From: DASUPK01 sp963763955
Lineage (GTDB): Bacteria; Actinomycetota; Thermoleophilia; Solirubrobacterales; 70-9
Direction: 5' to 3'
DNA: 64,000 bases
Assembly (NCBI GenBank): GCA_963763955.1
Contig: CAVXQP010000025.1
Span: 77,483 to 141,482 of the forward strand
In this document: in pieces, positions 16,323 to 25,186 of the stretch
Numbering within the stretch: the stretch's first letter is position 1
Layout of the letters: the number at the start of each line of letters is the position of its first letter
The notes under the pieces: generated by a model
The model's database searches: none
What the model was told of the DNA's origin: nothing
The model's input: only the letters and a program-made list of their open reading frames with translations
Made by a program: the position numbers and the translations under genes

Positions 16323-16970
16323 GCTGCTCGAGCGAGTCGAGCAGGACGGCGCCGCGAGATCGACGGCCTCGGGCTCGGGAGGGAAGTCCGAGTTGGGGAC
16401 GGCGATCACGGTCATCCCAGCGGAGTCCGCCGAGCGGATCCCGTTGGTCGAGTCCTCGATCGCGGCACAGACCTCGGGCTCGACCTCCAGCCTCCTCGCC
16501 GCCTCGAGATAGACGTCGGGCGCCGGCTTGCCGCGCTCGACCTCCTCTGATGAGACCGTGGCCTTGAATCGATCGGCGATGCCGGCGAGGTCGAGGACCA
16601 GGTCGATCACGTTCCGGTTCGAGGAGGAGGCGAGTCCGAGCGGCCACTCGGCCGCGAGCGCCTCGACGGCGTCCACGGCGCCGGGTAGCAGCGGCAGCCG
16701 CTCCCGGTAGAGCTCCACCAGCCGATCGGCCACCTCGGCGGAGATCCGCTCCGGCGGCCCCGGGACGCCGAGCTGGTCGTGCATGTAGGTGGACCACTCG
16801 ATCGAGCTCATGCCGAGCATCTCCCACTGGGCCCGCTCCTGCCAGTGACCGCCGGTCTCCTCGGTGTACTCCCTCTTCACACGCACCCAGGCGGACTCGG
16901 AGTCGAGCAGGACGCCATCGAGATCGAAGATGACGGCGGCGATCCGGCCCTGCTGAGCTCGCGGCGCCAC
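16275..16970 (-). CDS. HAD phosphatase (beta-phosphoglucomutase-like), C-terminus indel-damaged
   Basis: 231 aa as read, from GTG 16970 directly after the ileS stop (TGAGTG). Motif I is VIFDLDGVLLDSES near residue 13, motif II GLASSSNRNVI near 115, motif III GKPAPDVYLEA near 148 and motif IV CAAIEDSTNGIRSADSAGM near 169. An alpha-helical cap lies between I and II. After VDLAA the frame turns to a Ser/Arg-rich string; one base over, it continues as AVLLDSLEQLSPERIRSL, a normal HAD ending, and a second slip would end at 16283. The family includes phosphoglycolate and sugar-phosphate phosphatases, so the substrate cannot be told. Confidence 0.8.
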   Translation of the reverse strand: MAPRAQQGRIAAVIFDLDGVLLDSESAWVRVKREYTEETGGHWQERAQWEMLGMSSIEWSTYMHDQLGVPGPPERISAEVADRLVELYRERLPLLPGAVDAVEALAAEWPLGLASSSNRNVIDLVLDLAGIADRFKATVSSEEVERGKPAPDVYLEAARRLEVEPEVCAAIEDSTNGIRSADSAGMTVIAVPNSDFPPEPEAVDLAAPSCSTRSSSSAPSGSAPSAARLTS

Positions 16971-19900
16971 TCAGGCCTTGGAGACGCCGATGAGCAGCTC
17001 GCGGCCCTCGATCGTCGCCTTCTCGCCGGCGCCGTTGTAGCCGACGGAGGTCGCCAGGGTCTCGCCGGCGATGTAGGACTCGTGCTCCCTCGCGGCGGCG
17101 AGCAGCTCGTCGTCGCCGCCGAGCTCGAGCGAGATCCGATCGGAGACCTCGAGGCCGGCCTGCTTGCGGGCCTCCTGCACCGCGCGGACCACCTCGCGGG
17201 CGAGCCCCTCCCGGCGCAGCTCCTCGTCGAGGTCCAGTTCCAGTGCCACGGCGTGGCCCGCCTCGGCCTCCACCTGGTAGCCCTCCAACGGCTCCATGAC
17301 CAGGTTGATGTCGTCGGCAGTCAGGGTGTGGTCCTTCCCGTCGACCTGGATGCCCACCTCCTCTCCGCCCTCGAGCGCATCGGCGACCGCCGCCGCCTCG
17401 AGCGCTGCGATCGCCGCGGCGGCCTGAGGCATGCTCTTGCCGAAGCGCGGTCCGAGCGAGCGGTAGTTCGGCTTGACGCGATAGGCGACCAGCTCCGCCT
17501 CGCTCTGCACGAAGTCGAGCTCCTTGACGTTGAGCTCCGAGGCGACGACCTCGGAGAGCCGCTCGATCGCCGAGCGCTCGGCATCCGAGGCGACCACGAC
17601 CGCCTTGCGAAGAGGCTGGCGGAGCTTGACCTTCGCCTGGGCGCGGGCGGCGCGGCCGAGCTCGACGGTTCGCCGGACGGCCTCCATGCCCGTTTCGAGC
17701 TCCCCATCGATCAAGCCCTCGTCGACGGTGGGAAAATCGCAGAGGTGGACCGAGTCGGGCTCGGGATTGGTCCATTCGGCGACGGGTTTCTCCAGGCCGC
17801 TCTCCCGGCCGAACAGGAGGTTCGCGTAGATCTCGTCGGCGATGAACGGCGTAAAGGGGGCGAGCAGCTTGGCGGTCTCGCCGAGGCAGAAGCGCAGCGT
17901 CTCGAGCGCCGCGGAGTTCCCGTCCCAGAAGCGTCGCCGGCTGAGGCGCACATACCAGTTGGAGAGCTCGTCCGTGAAGTCGGCGATCGCCCGCGCCGCC
18001 GAGGTGCAGTCGAAGGCCTCCATCCGCTCGCGGACCTCGGCGATCGTGCGCTGCAGCCGCGAGATCGCCCAGCGGTCGAGCTCGGTGACCCCGGGCCCCG
18101 ACTGCCCGGTGGCCCACTTCGGGACGTAGGGCAGCTCGCCGGTCTCGAGCCCCGAGGCGTTGGCGTAGGTCACCCAGAACGAATAGGTGTTCCAGAGGGT
18201 GAGGAGGAAGTGACGGACCGCCTCGCCGACGGTGTCCACCGAGAACCGGTACCCCGACCAGGGCTGCTGCGAGGCGAAGTAGTACCAGCGGAAGGCGTCG
18301 GCACCGTGGCGCTCGATCACGTCCCAGGGCTCGACCACGTTGCCGCGGCTCTTTGACATCTTCTGGCCCTCGGGGTCGAGGATCAGTCCGAGGCAGACCA
18401 CGTTGCGGTAGCTCGATCTGTCGAAGAGCAGGACCGCCTCTGCGAGCAGCGTGTAGAACCAGCCACGGGTCTGATCGATCGCCTCGCAGATGAAGTCGGC
18501 GGGGAAGCGCTCCTCGAAGAGCTCCTCGTTCTCGAAGGGGTAGTGGAACTGCGCCCACGGCATCGACCCCGAGTCGAACCAGGCGTCGATCACAGAGAGG
18601 ACCCGGCGCATCCTTCCCTCACAGCCCTCGCGCTCGCAGGCCCAGTCGACCTCGTCGATATAGGGCCGATGGAGATCGTCCGGGATCTGACCGGCGCGCT
18701 CCTCGATCTCCGCAATGGAGCCCGCGCAGAAGCGCTCGTCGCAGTCATCGGCGTCGCATTCCCAGATCGGCAGGGGCGTCCCCCAGTAGCGGTCGCGAGA
18801 GAGGGCCCAGTCGACGTTCCCCTCCAGCCACTTGCCGAAGCGGCCGTGCTTGATGTGCTCGGGATGCCAGCCGATCTCCTCGTTGGCCGCCAGCATCCGA
18901 TCGCGAACCTCCGTCGTCTTCACGTACCAGCTGGCCTTCGCGTAGTAGATCAGCGGGGTGTCGCAGCGCCAGCAGTGCGGATAGGCGTGCAGATAGGTCT
19001 CGGCGCGGAGCAGTCTGTCCTTGTCCTCAAGGGACCTGATGATGTCCGGGTCGGCCTCTTTCACCTTGCGGCCGGCGAAGTCTGTGATCCGATCGTCGAA
19101 GCGGCCGCGGTCGTCGACCGGGTTCTGCAGCTTGATCCCGTACTGCTCGCCGAGACGGAAATCGTCCTCCCCGAACGCGATCGCGGTGTGGACCAGTCCG
19201 GTGCCCTCATCGGTGGTGACGAAGTCCGCGAGCAGGACGGTGTGGCCTCGCGGGCCGTACTCGGTGATGTAGTCGAAGGGGGGCTCGTAGGAGACATCCG
19301 CGAGCTGCTTGCCCGGGAAGCTGGCCAGGATCTCGACGTCCTCGCCCAGAACCTGCTCGACCCTGTTGCGTGCAAGAACGAACACCTCGTCACCCGCCGC
19401 GGCGCCGACCTTGTCGTCGCCGCCGAGCAGCTGCGCCCGTACGTACTCGATCTCGGGCCCGGCGGCGACCGCGGCGTTGGTGATCAGCGTCCACGGGGTG
19501 GTCGTCCAGACCAGCAGCTCATCGCCGGGCTCCAGCGGGCCATCGTCCGCGTCGCGCACAGGCAGCTTCACGTAGACCGCGGGGTCCTCGACATCGTGGT
19601 AGCCGAGAGCGACCTCGTGCGAGGAGAGCGCCGTCCCGTCGCGCGGGCAGTACGGCACCACCTTGTAGTCCTCGTAGAGCCGGCCGTCGTCCCACATGCG
19701 CCTCAGGGCCCACCAGACCGACTCGATGTACTCGTTGGTCATCGTCACGTAGGGGTCGTCGAGGTCGATCCAGAAGCCGATCCTCTCCGTGAGGCGATTC
19801 CAGTCCTCGACGTAGCGGAAGACCGATTCGCGGCAGCGCTCGTTGAACTCGGCGATCCCGAAGGCCTCGATCTCCTCCTTCGAGGTGATGCCGAGCTCGC

Positions 19901-20198
19901 CCTCGACCTCGAGCTCCACCGGCAGCCCGTGGCAGTCCCAGCCCGCCTTCCGGGGGACGCGGTGCCCAGTCATCGTCCTGAAGCGCGGGTAGATGTCCTT
20001 GAAGACCCGGGCGAGGACGTGATGAGAGCCCGGGCGGCCGTTAGCGGTCGGCGGGCCCTCGTAAAAGCCCCAAAGCGGCGCGGATTCCCGGTTGCCGAGC
20101 GAGCGGGGGAAGACGGCGCGCTCGTGCCAGCGCTCCAGGATCTTCTCCTCGAGCGCTGGGAAGGACTGCTTGGGGTCGACTGAGCGGAAACTCGCCAT
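16971..20198 (-). CDS. ileS: Isoleucyl-tRNA synthetase, type 2 (eukaryote-like)
   Basis: 1075 aa from ATG 20198. The class I HIGH motif appears as GSHH (ANGRPGSHHVLARVFKD, about residue 55), followed by WDCHGLPVELEVE; the KMSKSRGNVVEPWD loop is near residue 612. Between them lies the large CP1 editing domain (GLVHTAIAFGEDDF, then YPHCWRCDTPLIY). Length and these motifs match the eukaryotic-like IleRS2 class found in many actinobacteria, which by family knowledge tends to be insensitive to mupirocin; the C-terminal zinc finger of type 1 is absent. It probably shares a transcript with the upstream VOC gene and the downstream HAD gene. Confidence 0.95.
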   Translation of the reverse strand: MASFRSVDPKQSFPALEEKILERWHERAVFPRSLGNRESAPLWGFYEGPPTANGRPGSHHVLARVFKDIYPRFRTMTGHRVPRKAGWDCHGLPVELEVEGELGITSKEEIEAFGIAEFNERCRESVFRYVEDWNRLTERIGFWIDLDDPYVTMTNEYIESVWWALRRMWDDGRLYEDYKVVPYCPRDGTALSSHEVALGYHDVEDPAVYVKLPVRDADDGPLEPGDELLVWTTTPWTLITNAAVAAGPEIEYVRAQLLGGDDKVGAAAGDEVFVLARNRVEQVLGEDVEILASFPGKQLADVSYEPPFDYITEYGPRGHTVLLADFVTTDEGTGLVHTAIAFGEDDFRLGEQYGIKLQNPVDDRGRFDDRITDFAGRKVKEADPDIIRSLEDKDRLLRAETYLHAYPHCWRCDTPLIYYAKASWYVKTTEVRDRMLAANEEIGWHPEHIKHGRFGKWLEGNVDWALSRDRYWGTPLPIWECDADDCDERFCAGSIAEIEERAGQIPDDLHRPYIDEVDWACEREGCEGRMRRVLSVIDAWFDSGSMPWAQFHYPFENEELFEERFPADFICEAIDQTRGWFYTLLAEAVLLFDRSSYRNVVCLGLILDPEGQKMSKSRGNVVEPWDVIERHGADAFRWYYFASQQPWSGYRFSVDTVGEAVRHFLLTLWNTYSFWVTYANASGLETGELPYVPKWATGQSGPGVTELDRWAISRLQRTIAEVRERMEAFDCTSAARAIADFTDELSNWYVRLSRRRFWDGNSAALETLRFCLGETAKLLAPFTPFIADEIYANLLFGRESGLEKPVAEWTNPEPDSVHLCDFPTVDEGLIDGELETGMEAVRRTVELGRAARAQAKVKLRQPLRKAVVVASDAERSAIERLSEVVASELNVKELDFVQSEAELVAYRVKPNYRSLGPRFGKSMPQAAAAIAALEAAAVADALEGGEEVGIQVDGKDHTLTADDINLVMEPLEGYQVEAEAGHAVALELDLDEELRREGLAREVVRAVQEARKQAGLEVSDRISLELGGDDELLAAAREHESYIAGETLATSVGYNGAGEKATIEGRELLIGVSKA

Positions 20199-20258
20199 GA
20201 GCGGCGGATTCTGGCAGCCGTGAGCCTCGGGCCTGCGCCGGGCGCGGGAGACGTTGCA

Positions 20259-20684
20259 TCAGTCCTTCGGAATCGTCAACGAGCCGTCCTCTTCGAGGGT
20301 CCAGCGGGGGTGGTGTGCCACCTCCCAGGGGTAGCCGTCCGGGTCGATGAAGACTCCGGAGTAGCCACCCCAGAAGGTCTCGGCCGGCTCCCGCCCGATC
20401 GTCGCTCCGGCCTTGCGCGCCTCCTCGATCACCTCATCGACCTCCTCGGTCGAGCGGGTGTTGTAGGCGAGCGTCACCCCTCCCCACCCGCCCCCGTCGG
20501 TGACTGCGCTGTCCTCGGCAAGCTTCGCCCGGTCCCAGAGGCCGACCACCATTCCGACCGTCTGGAAGAAGACGACGTCGTCGGCCTCCTTGGCGCCCGT
20601 CTTCCACCCGAGCGCCTCGTAGAAGCGCCGCGCGCGATCGAGATCCGAGATTCCGAGCGTGATCAGGCTGAGTCGCTGCTCCAT
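20259..20684 (-). CDS. VOC (glyoxalase/bleomycin-resistance fold) protein
   Basis: 141 aa from ATG 20684, with a strong GGAAAGGAG before it. Two beta-alpha-beta-beta-beta modules are visible: LITLGISDLDRARRFYEALG, VVFFQTVGMVVGLWD, then TLAYNTRSTEEVDEVIEEAR and YSGVFIDPDGYPWEVAHHP. The single-chain pattern matches the lactoylglutathione-lyase-like family of unknown substrate. The first strand lacks the usual metal His (LITLG rather than xxHxG), so metal catalysis is doubtful. It is divergent from an AraC-type regulator 92 bp away, which may control it. Confidence 0.82.
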   Translation of the reverse strand: MEQRLSLITLGISDLDRARRFYEALGWKTGAKEADDVVFFQTVGMVVGLWDRAKLAEDSAVTDGGGWGGVTLAYNTRSTEEVDEVIEEARKAGATIGREPAETFWGGYSGVFIDPDGYPWEVAHHPRWTLEEDGSLTIPKD

Positions 20685-20776
20685 GGTGGCTCCTTTCCGA
20701 GATTGCGATTGAAGCGGACGGTATGCGGCGATCGAGTTGCTGCCTTGAACATTTCGGACGTCTCTAATTTGGAGGA

Positions 20777-21511
20777 ATGGCCTACCGCGAGCTTGCCCCG
20801 TCGAGCGACGTGTACTCGCTGGTCGCCTGCCGCTGGATGCGGCAGGCAGCGGAGGACGGATCGAGCGATTCGATCCTCGTCCTCCCGGACGGATGCGTGG
20901 ACCTGCTTTGGCGGGAGGGCGAGCTGGTGCTGGCAGGACTCGATCGGACCGCCCGGCCGAGTCCGGTATCCCCCGGCGAGAGGATCCTGGGCCTGAGGCT
21001 CCGGCCCGGCGTCGCCGGCGCGGTGCTGGGCATGCCCGCGAGCGAGGTGCTCGATGTCCACCTGAGGCTGGAGGAGCTGCTCGGCCCTTCGGCGAGGGAG
21101 CTCGCCGAGCGTCTGGGGGAAACCGAGGGCGATGACGAGGCATTCGAGCTGCTCGAAGAGACGATCGGCTCCCGGATCGAAGGCGGCCCCGATCCTCTGG
21201 TGCTTGCGGCAACCCGGCGCCTCGGCTTCCCCGGAAGCCGCGTCGACCGCCTGGCCGAATCGCTCGGGATCAGCGAGCGCCAGCTCAGGCGGCGCTTTCA
21301 CCAGTGCGTAGGCTACGGGCCGAAGACGCTCGACAGGGTCCTGCGCTTTCGACGGCTGGTCGCCCAATCCAGTGCCCTGGCGGCTGGCGAGAGCGACCTC
21401 GCACGGGTCGCGGCGGACCTGGGCTACGCCGACCAGGCACACATGACGCGCGACTGCCTGCAGCTGTCGGGCCTCACTCCGGTCCAGCTTGCGGAGCTCT
21501 GGACGAGCTGA
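20777..21511 (+). CDS. AraC-family transcriptional regulator
   Basis: 244 aa from ATG 20777, with TTGGAGGA upstream. Residues 1-140 are a sensory domain of the type found in short AraC regulators (YSLVACRWMRQA, then SILVLPDGCVDLLWREGELV). The C-terminal double HTH reads RVDRLAESLGISERQLRRRF, then GYGPKTLDRVLRFRR and ARVAADLGYADQAHMTRDC. The ligand is unknown. It diverges from the VOC gene and ends 3 bp from the end of the convergent marR-like gene. No obvious inverted repeat is visible in the 92-bp divergent gap. Confidence 0.87.
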   Translation: MAYRELAPSSDVYSLVACRWMRQAAEDGSSDSILVLPDGCVDLLWREGELVLAGLDRTARPSPVSPGERILGLRLRPGVAGAVLGMPASEVLDVHLRLEELLGPSARELAERLGETEGDDEAFELLEETIGSRIEGGPDPLVLAATRRLGFPGSRVDRLAESLGISERQLRRRFHQCVGYGPKTLDRVLRFRRLVAQSSALAAGESDLARVAADLGYADQAHMTRDCLQLSGLTPVQLAELWTS

Positions 21512-21514
21512 GCC

Positions 21515-21967
21515 CTAGGCCGCGCGGTCCAGCTTGCGGCAGAGGTCCGCGAGCTGGCGCTTCTCGGTCTCGTCCAGCACACCGAACGCCTCGCGCACGC
21601 GCTCGGCGTGGGCGGGAAATGCGTGGGTGACGAGGTTGTAGCCGGCCTCCGAGAGGCTGACGGCGACGGCGCGCCGGTCGCTCTCCAACCGGCTGCGGGC
21701 GACGAAGCCGCGGTTCTCCAGCGTGTCGAGCACCTCCGTGGCCGTCGCCTTGGAGGCGCCGAGGCGCCGCCGCATCGTCCGCAGCTCCAGGCGGCCCCCC
21801 GCGCTGGTCAGCAACACCAGCATCGTGAAGCCGGTCGCCGAGACACCGATCCGCTCGAGGTCCGCCGCGAGACGGCGGGTGAGGTTCGCCTGCGCCCGCA
21901 CCAGCGCCTCGAGGGCGCGATGCGCGAGCGGATCGATGGGGCGAAGGGGCGTCGCCTCGTCGGTCAC
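21515..21967 (-). CDS. MarR-family transcriptional regulator
   Basis: 150 aa from GTG 21967. The winged-helix domain is complete: ATGFTMLVLLTSAGG, then LRTMRRRLGASKATATEVLD, TLENRGFVARSRLESDRRAV and the wing AVSLSEAG. Flanking helices give the dimer interface. It is divergent from the lipoprotein gene at 22036 over 68 bp, which is its only obvious nearby target. A short CGGA-N7-TCCG repeat lies in that gap, too weak to list separately. Confidence 0.85.
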   Translation of the reverse strand: MTDEATPLRPIDPLAHRALEALVRAQANLTRRLAADLERIGVSATGFTMLVLLTSAGGRLELRTMRRRLGASKATATEVLDTLENRGFVARSRLESDRRAVAVSLSEAGYNLVTHAFPAHAERVREAFGVLDETEKRQLADLCRKLDRAA

Positions 21968-22035
21968 GAGTGATCAAGTTATGGGCCGCGGCGGACGAAT
22001 CATCCGAATCCGGCTCCCCGCCGTAGGATCGGAGC

Positions 22036-22521
22036 GTGCTCCGCCCAGTCGCCATCGCGTCGCGGGCAGCCGCTCTCGCGGCCGTTGCCGCCATCGTGGG
22101 CGGGGCCGGGTGCGGCGCGAAGAAGAACGACCTCGCGCCGGCCGCCTGCCTGGTGGGCAACGAGGCCTATCTGAACGCCCTCCAGCGGGCCCCCGCGCAG
22201 GTGAGGCTCGCCGGGACCACCCCGATCTCGGACTGCCTGGTGCCCGAGCAGGACGCGGGGCAGCTCGCCGACATCGGCCACGAGATGATCATCGCGGCAA
22301 CCAAGCTGAACGCCGAGGCGCGGCGGGACCCGGGCGGGGCGGCCACCCTCCAGCTCGGCTACCTGAGCGGCGCCGTCGCGAAGGGCGCCGACCCGATCCA
22401 CACCGACCTCATCCGGCGGATCAATTCGGCCGCCCAATACACCCTGACGGGAGCCACTCCGCCCGCCAGCTTCGAGAGGCCGTTCGGGCGTGGCTACGCG
22501 GCCGGACACAGCTCGGGCTAG
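22036..22521 (+). CDS. Putative lipoprotein of unknown function
   Basis: 161 aa from GTG 22036. The N-terminus is a signal peptide (two Arg, then AAALAAVAAIVGG) with a lipobox-like GGAGC, cysteine near residue 26, and charged KKND after it, so a membrane-anchored extracytoplasmic protein is expected. Two further cysteines (AACLVGN, ISDCLVPEQ) could form a disulphide. The rest reads as a small helical domain (LADIGHEMIIAATKLNAEAR). I recognise no family. It is divergent from MarR and 13 bp before fumC. Confidence 0.6.
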   Translation: MLRPVAIASRAAALAAVAAIVGGAGCGAKKNDLAPAACLVGNEAYLNALQRAPAQVRLAGTTPISDCLVPEQDAGQLADIGHEMIIAATKLNAEARRDPGGAATLQLGYLSGAVAKGADPIHTDLIRRINSAAQYTLTGATPPASFERPFGRGYAAGHSSG

Positions 22522-22534
22522 GTAGCCTGGGATC

Positions 22535-23860
22535 ATGGAAGCCAGAACCGCGGATCAGCTCTGGGGCGGAGAGACCACGAAGGCCGTCGAGAACTTCCAG
22601 ATTTCGGGGCAGCCGATACCCGCGCCCGTCATCCACTGGCTGGGCCGGATCAAGGCGGCGGCGGCCAGGACGAACGCCGAGCTCGGCAAGCTCGACGCGG
22701 ACCTCGCCGAGCGAATCGCCAAGGCCGGCGACGAGGTGGCAAAGGGTGAGCACGACGACCAGTTCCCGATCGACGTCTTCCAGACCGGCTCCGGCACCTC
22801 CTCAAACATGAACGCGAACGAGGTGATCGCCGAGCTCGCCGGTGACGAGGCCCATCCCAACGACCACGTCAACATGGGCCAGTCCTCGAACGACGTCTTC
22901 CCCTCGGCCGTCCACCTGGCGGCGCTCGGGGAGGTCCACTCCAACCTGCTCCCGGCGCTCGATGAGCTGCGCGCGGCGCTGGAGCGCAAGGGCGACGAGT
23001 TCGCGGACCTCGTCAAGGCGGGCCGCACCCACCTGATGGACGCGGTGCCGGTGACGCTCGGGCAGGAGTTCTCGGGCTACGCCGCGCAGATCCGGCTCGG
23101 GGCAGAGCGCGTGCGCTCCACGCTGGGCCGCGTCGGGCAGATCCCGCTCGGCGGCACCGCGACCGGAACCGGCCTCAACACCCATCCCGAGTTCGCCGCC
23201 AAGGTCCGCGAGAAGCTCAGCGCCGATACCGGGCTCGACATCTCCGAGCCCGCCGATCCCTTCGAGGCGCAGGGCAACCGCGACGCGCTCGTGGAGCTGT
23301 CGGGAGCGCTCAAGACGGTGGCCGTCTCGCTGTTCAAGATCGCCAATGACCTGGCGCTGATGGGGTCCGGGCCACGCGCCGGGCTCGCCGAGATAGTGCT
23401 GCCCGAACTCCAGAAGGGCTCCTCGATCATGCCCGGCAAGGTCAACCCGGTGATCCCGGAGGTCGTCATCCAGGTCGCCGACCAGGTGATCGGCAACGAC
23501 TCGGCGATCACCCTCGCCGGCAGCCAGGGCCAGTTCGAGCTCAACGTCCGGGTACCCCTGATCGCCCGCAACCTGCTCGACTCGATCAAGCTGCTCGCCG
23601 CAGCCACGCGGCATCTGGACGAGAAGTGCGTCAGCGGCATCGAGCCGAACGAGGAGATGCTCGAGCGACACGCCGAGGCGACGCTGGCGACCGCCACCGC
23701 CCTCAATCCGCACATCGGCTACGACCGTGCGGCGGAGATCGTCAAGGAGGCCCATTCCTCCGGCCGGCCGCTGCGAGAGGTGGCGAGAGAGATGGGTGTC
23801 GAGGAGGAGATCCTCGACCAGGCGCTCGACCATCGCAAGATGGCGCGCCCCAACGACTGA
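22535..23860 (+). CDS. fumC: Fumarate hydratase, class II
   Basis: 441 aa. The superfamily signature GSSIMPGKVNP is near residue 296. Other fumarase landmarks are VFQTGSGTSSNMNANEVIAE near 85, NMGQSSNDVFPSAVH near 112, AGRTHLMDAVPVTLGQE near 160 and LGGTATGTGLN near 207. The enzyme interconverts fumarate and malate in the TCA cycle, oxygen-stable and without an iron-sulphur cluster. The usual class II length is slightly longer, about 460. It follows the lipoprotein gene by 13 bp and is itself followed by a weak hairpin. Confidence 0.95.
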   Translation: MEARTADQLWGGETTKAVENFQISGQPIPAPVIHWLGRIKAAAARTNAELGKLDADLAERIAKAGDEVAKGEHDDQFPIDVFQTGSGTSSNMNANEVIAELAGDEAHPNDHVNMGQSSNDVFPSAVHLAALGEVHSNLLPALDELRAALERKGDEFADLVKAGRTHLMDAVPVTLGQEFSGYAAQIRLGAERVRSTLGRVGQIPLGGTATGTGLNTHPEFAAKVREKLSADTGLDISEPADPFEAQGNRDALVELSGALKTVAVSLFKIANDLALMGSGPRAGLAEIVLPELQKGSSIMPGKVNPVIPEVVIQVADQVIGNDSAITLAGSQGQFELNVRVPLIARNLLDSIKLLAAATRHLDEKCVSGIEPNEEMLERHAEATLATATALNPHIGYDRAAEIVKEAHSSGRPLREVAREMGVEEEILDQALDHRKMARPND

Positions 23861-23861
23861 A

Positions 23862-23897
23862 GGCCCACCGGAGCAGGCGCACAGATCCGGCTGGGCC
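23862..23897 (+). terminator. Possible terminator hairpin after fumC
   Basis: GGCCCACCGG pairs with CCGG-C-TGGGCC, a ten-pair stem with one bulge and a 15-nt loop. No T-run follows, so it could equally be a chance G/C stem. Confidence 0.35.
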
Positions 23898-23918
23898 CGC
23901 GGGGTAAGGTCGGACCCA

Positions 23919-25112
23919 GTGGAGAGGCACGACGCCATTGTCGTGGGTGCGAGATGCGCCGGATCCACTCTGGCAATCGCCTTAGCCGAGCGAGAGTGGG
24001 ACGTCGCGCTGATCGACCGCGACACATTTCCCAGCACAACCGTCTCCACGCACCTGCTCTACCCCAACACCCTCGCCCGCCTGGAGAAGCTCGGAGTGCT
24101 CGGCAGTCTCGAGTCTGAGCACGAGCTCGCCTTTGCCTCGCACCGGCTGGTTGCGCTGGGCCACGAGATCGCCGGGAAGTACTCACGTATCGACGGCTTC
24201 GACCTCGGGCTCGCTCCGAGACGGATCGCACTCGACAAGGCCGGCGTCGACACGGCGCTCGCCGCGGGCGCGAAGGGGATCTTCGGCACCCGAGTGGTCG
24301 ACCTGGTCGGCGCCGGGACCGAGGTCGATCCGGTCCGGGGCGTCAGGCTGGCGGACGGACGCGAGATCGAGGCTCCCTGGGTCTTCGGCGCCGACGGCCG
24401 CGGCTCGGTGGTCGCCGGAAAGCTCGGCCTCGAGAAGGAGCGCACGCAGCGCGGGGAGCTCGCCTTCTCGTACTCCTACTGGAGCGGGATTCCGGTGGAC
24501 GAGCCGGTCTCGACGCTGCAGATCAACCTCGACGAGATGCTCTACCACGGCCCAATCGAGGACGGGCTCTACCTGTTGATCGCCAACGGCGCCCCCGATC
24601 TGGCGCAGGGGACGAAGGCCGAGAGGGAGCGCAAGTACATGGAGACGATCCGCCGCTTTCCCGAGACCTTCGATCCGAACCTGCTCGATCGCGCCGAGAT
24701 GGTGACCGACGTGACGGTGGCCCCGGAGACCCTGATGAGGGGCTTCTTTCGCAAGCCCACCGGCCCGGGTTGGGCGCTGGTCGGCGATGCGTGCTACTTC
24801 AAGCACCCGGGAACTGCACAGGGCATAGGAGACGCGGTCGAGGCGGCGTTGTATGTCGCCGACGCGTTGTCGGGCAGCAACCCCAGCCTCGACGCATACG
24901 AGGAATGGCGCGATGGCAAGGCCGCCGAGCACTACGACTGGTCCTTCGCCTGGGGCCGCTTTCCGCGGCCGGAGAGCGCCGAGCCCCTCTTCCGCGGCTG
25001 GGCCTCAGATCCAGAGGCGGGTCAGGACCTCCGCGATTGCCTGGCGCGCCAGGTGGAGCCCTCCCAGCTGATGAGTGAGGAGCGGCTCGAGCGCTGGTTC
25101 GCGCCCGCCTAG
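23919..25112 (+). CDS. FAD-dependent oxidoreductase (geranylgeranyl-reductase/PHBH-like)
   Basis: About 397 aa from GTG 23919. The FAD-binding Rossmann start is HDAIVVGARCAGSTLAIALA, a GxRxxG variant, followed by WDVALIDRDTFP. The second FAD motif, WVFGADGRGSVVAGKLG, is near residue 155, and GWALVGDACYFKHPGTAQGI near 285 carries the GD motif of this hydroxylase/reductase group. Relatives include geranylgeranyl reductases and aromatic hydroxylases; many act on polyprenyl lipids or menaquinone-type molecules, but the substrate is open. It begins 58 bp after fumC. Confidence 0.85.
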   Translation: MERHDAIVVGARCAGSTLAIALAEREWDVALIDRDTFPSTTVSTHLLYPNTLARLEKLGVLGSLESEHELAFASHRLVALGHEIAGKYSRIDGFDLGLAPRRIALDKAGVDTALAAGAKGIFGTRVVDLVGAGTEVDPVRGVRLADGREIEAPWVFGADGRGSVVAGKLGLEKERTQRGELAFSYSYWSGIPVDEPVSTLQINLDEMLYHGPIEDGLYLLIANGAPDLAQGTKAERERKYMETIRRFPETFDPNLLDRAEMVTDVTVAPETLMRGFFRKPTGPGWALVGDACYFKHPGTAQGIGDAVEAALYVADALSGSNPSLDAYEEWRDGKAAEHYDWSFAWGRFPRPESAEPLFRGWASDPEAGQDLRDCLARQVEPSQLMSEERLERWFAPA

Positions 25113-25186
25113 TGGACACAATCCCGGTTCCCCTCCCCCCGTGGCAGGGGTAGATTTGTTCGCCCAGGAGGAGGAAGGGAAACCGG

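Noticed and set aside
15907..18558. Very long open frame (883 codons) antisense or overlapping ileS and the HAD gene
   Set aside because: It runs in a shifted frame of ileS on the same strand, has low-complexity Arg/Gly-rich sequence and no family motifs; this is a typical high-GC shadow. Only its stretch matching the HAD tail is used as indel evidence.
18543..20183. 546-codon open frame opposite ileS
   Set aside because: Opposite strand of a certain ileS gene; Val/Asp/Arg-rich with no motif or ribosome site.
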